Both the position numbers and the translations under genes were made by a program. From contig NZ_FOHA01000001.1 in assembly GCF_900111355.1 (NCBI RefSeq), positions 124,001-188,000 on the forward strand: a DNA stretch of 64,000 bases, in the 5' to 3' direction. Positions within the stretch are counted from its first letter, which is position 1. Each line of letters begins with the position of its first letter. Below the pieces are notes generated by a model. The model was not told the origin of the DNA and searched no databases. It was given only the letters and a program-made list of their open reading frames with translations. Shown here one piece after another: positions 63,557 to 64,000 of the stretch. The DNA is from Isobaculum melis (GTDB taxonomy: Bacteria > Bacillota > Bacilli > Lactobacillales > Carnobacteriaceae).

Positions 63557-64000
63557 ATGAGATATTTATATCAACAAATGTTAACATCCTTTATTATTGT
63601 GATGGCAGGGTTTGGAATTGTCACATTGGCTTTTTTTAAAACGACAACAGATACAGTTTATGAAAGTACAGAAGCGCAATTATTTGGTTACGCTGATTCG
63701 TTGTTGAGCATTGTGGAGAATAGTGGTGGACTTCATAAAGAAACGGTTGCAGGTGCAGAGCGTTTATTAAAAAATCAAGGCGTTGCTTTTTATATTTTTA
63801 ATGAGGATAAAGAGCTGACTTACCCTAATTACCAAGAAGCTTTTACTTTAAAATTATCTAAAGATGATTGGGAAAAACTAGAGAATGGTAAAAATGTCTC
63901 CATTCGCAAAGAAGAAGAACGAAAATATGCTTTTATTGTGATACCTTATGTTGTTGATGGGGAATTTTTAGGTGGGATTGCTGCATCTGAACCTTTGAGT
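63557..64000 (+). CDS. sensor histidine kinase, N-terminal part (cut by window edge)
   Basis: The ATG at 63557 follows the response-regulator stop without a gap and is open to the window end (148 codons). It begins MRYLYQQMLTSFIIVMAGFG. A first membrane helix is at about residues 8-28, followed by an extracellular sensor part with TTTDTVYESTEAQLFGYADS and a beta-rich stretch (VAFYIFNEDKELTYPN, KYAFIVIPYVVDGEFLGGIA), as in single-Cache/PAS-like sensors. The second helix, HAMP, H-box and ATPase parts lie outside the window, so kinase identity rests on gene order and N-terminal style. Confidence 0.8.
   Translation, partial: MRYLYQQMLTSFIIVMAGFGIVTLAFFKTTTDTVYESTEAQLFGYADSLLSIVENSGGLHKETVAGAERLLKNQGVAFYIFNEDKELTYPNYQEAFTLKLSKDDWEKLENGKNVSIRKEEERKYAFIVIPYVVDGEFLGGIAASEPLS

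Overview
The window is low-GC Gram-positive DNA with strong AAGGAGG-type ribosome binding sites, many U-tailed hairpin terminators, and ATG, GTG and TTG starts. The order glyA-upp-atpBEFHAGDC-DUF1146-murA-mbl-epuA-fabZ-ssb, lipobox lipoproteins, an ArcR-like Crp regulator, a CodY box and a cre site point to Lactobacillales. Family Enterococcaceae (an Enterococcus or Vagococcus relative) is likely, but I cannot fix the species by reading. I found no rRNA, tRNA, CRISPR array, insertion sequence or phage gene.

Layout. 1-2.9 kb: the 5' end of an Mga-like regulator, an unknown small protein, a UbiA/MenA prenyltransferase and a GntR/FCD regulator. 3.2-6.2 kb: an arginine-type cluster with a DDAH-family amidinohydrolase, an ArcD-like permease and an ArcR-like regulator; a perfect palindrome lies in the promoter region. 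6.2-10.3 kb: a structured leader RNA, a 1001-residue secreted protein and an HSL-type esterase. 10.5-25.9 kb: a nearly complete ureide (allantoate) catabolic cluster: allC, an MFS transporter, allE, two allD paralogues, the oxamate carbamoyltransferase genes fdrA/ylbE/ylbF (allFGH), a carbamate kinase, a PucR regulator and pucG. Two routes (AllE plus AllD, or PucG) converge on oxalurate. Oxalurate is then expected to give oxamate and carbamoyl phosphate, and carbamate kinase recovers ATP. A DUF4259 protein and an ankyrin lipoprotein sit inside the cluster.

26-30.6 kb: a duplicated lipoprotein plus lipase module. The second lipase (828 aa) has an N-terminal lipase domain and a long helical C-terminus, and its start overlaps a lipoprotein stop. 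This is the layout of the reverse-domain type VII lipase toxin TslA with its lipoprotein immunity partner. The first lipase copy is a remnant. I consider this the most interesting locus. 30.7-34.9 kb: a DUF1801 protein, a second AllC paralogue, a GNAT protein and a purine permease behind a guanine-class riboswitch. 35-37.7 kb: a small XRE regulator with a membrane protein, and a DUF2207 protein.

37.7-41.5 kb: a LicT-type antiterminator operon (cre, RAT, terminator, bglG, EIIBCA, NagB/YieK-like enzyme). 41.6-46.9 kb: a branched-chain amino acid ABC transporter livJHMGF with a CBS-ACT protein, whose promoter contains a CodY box. 47-47.7 kb: a reverse-strand XRE/membrane-protein pair with palindromic operators. 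47.9-57.2 kb: glyA, upp and the F1Fo ATP synthase operon; its c subunit has an unusual AxSxAxG helix motif. 57.4-64 kb: DUF1146, murA, mbl, epuA, fabZ, a short ssb, a LysM-3D cell-wall protein, and a response regulator followed by a histidine kinase cut by the window end.

Starts were moved downstream where the ribosome binding site decided the matter.
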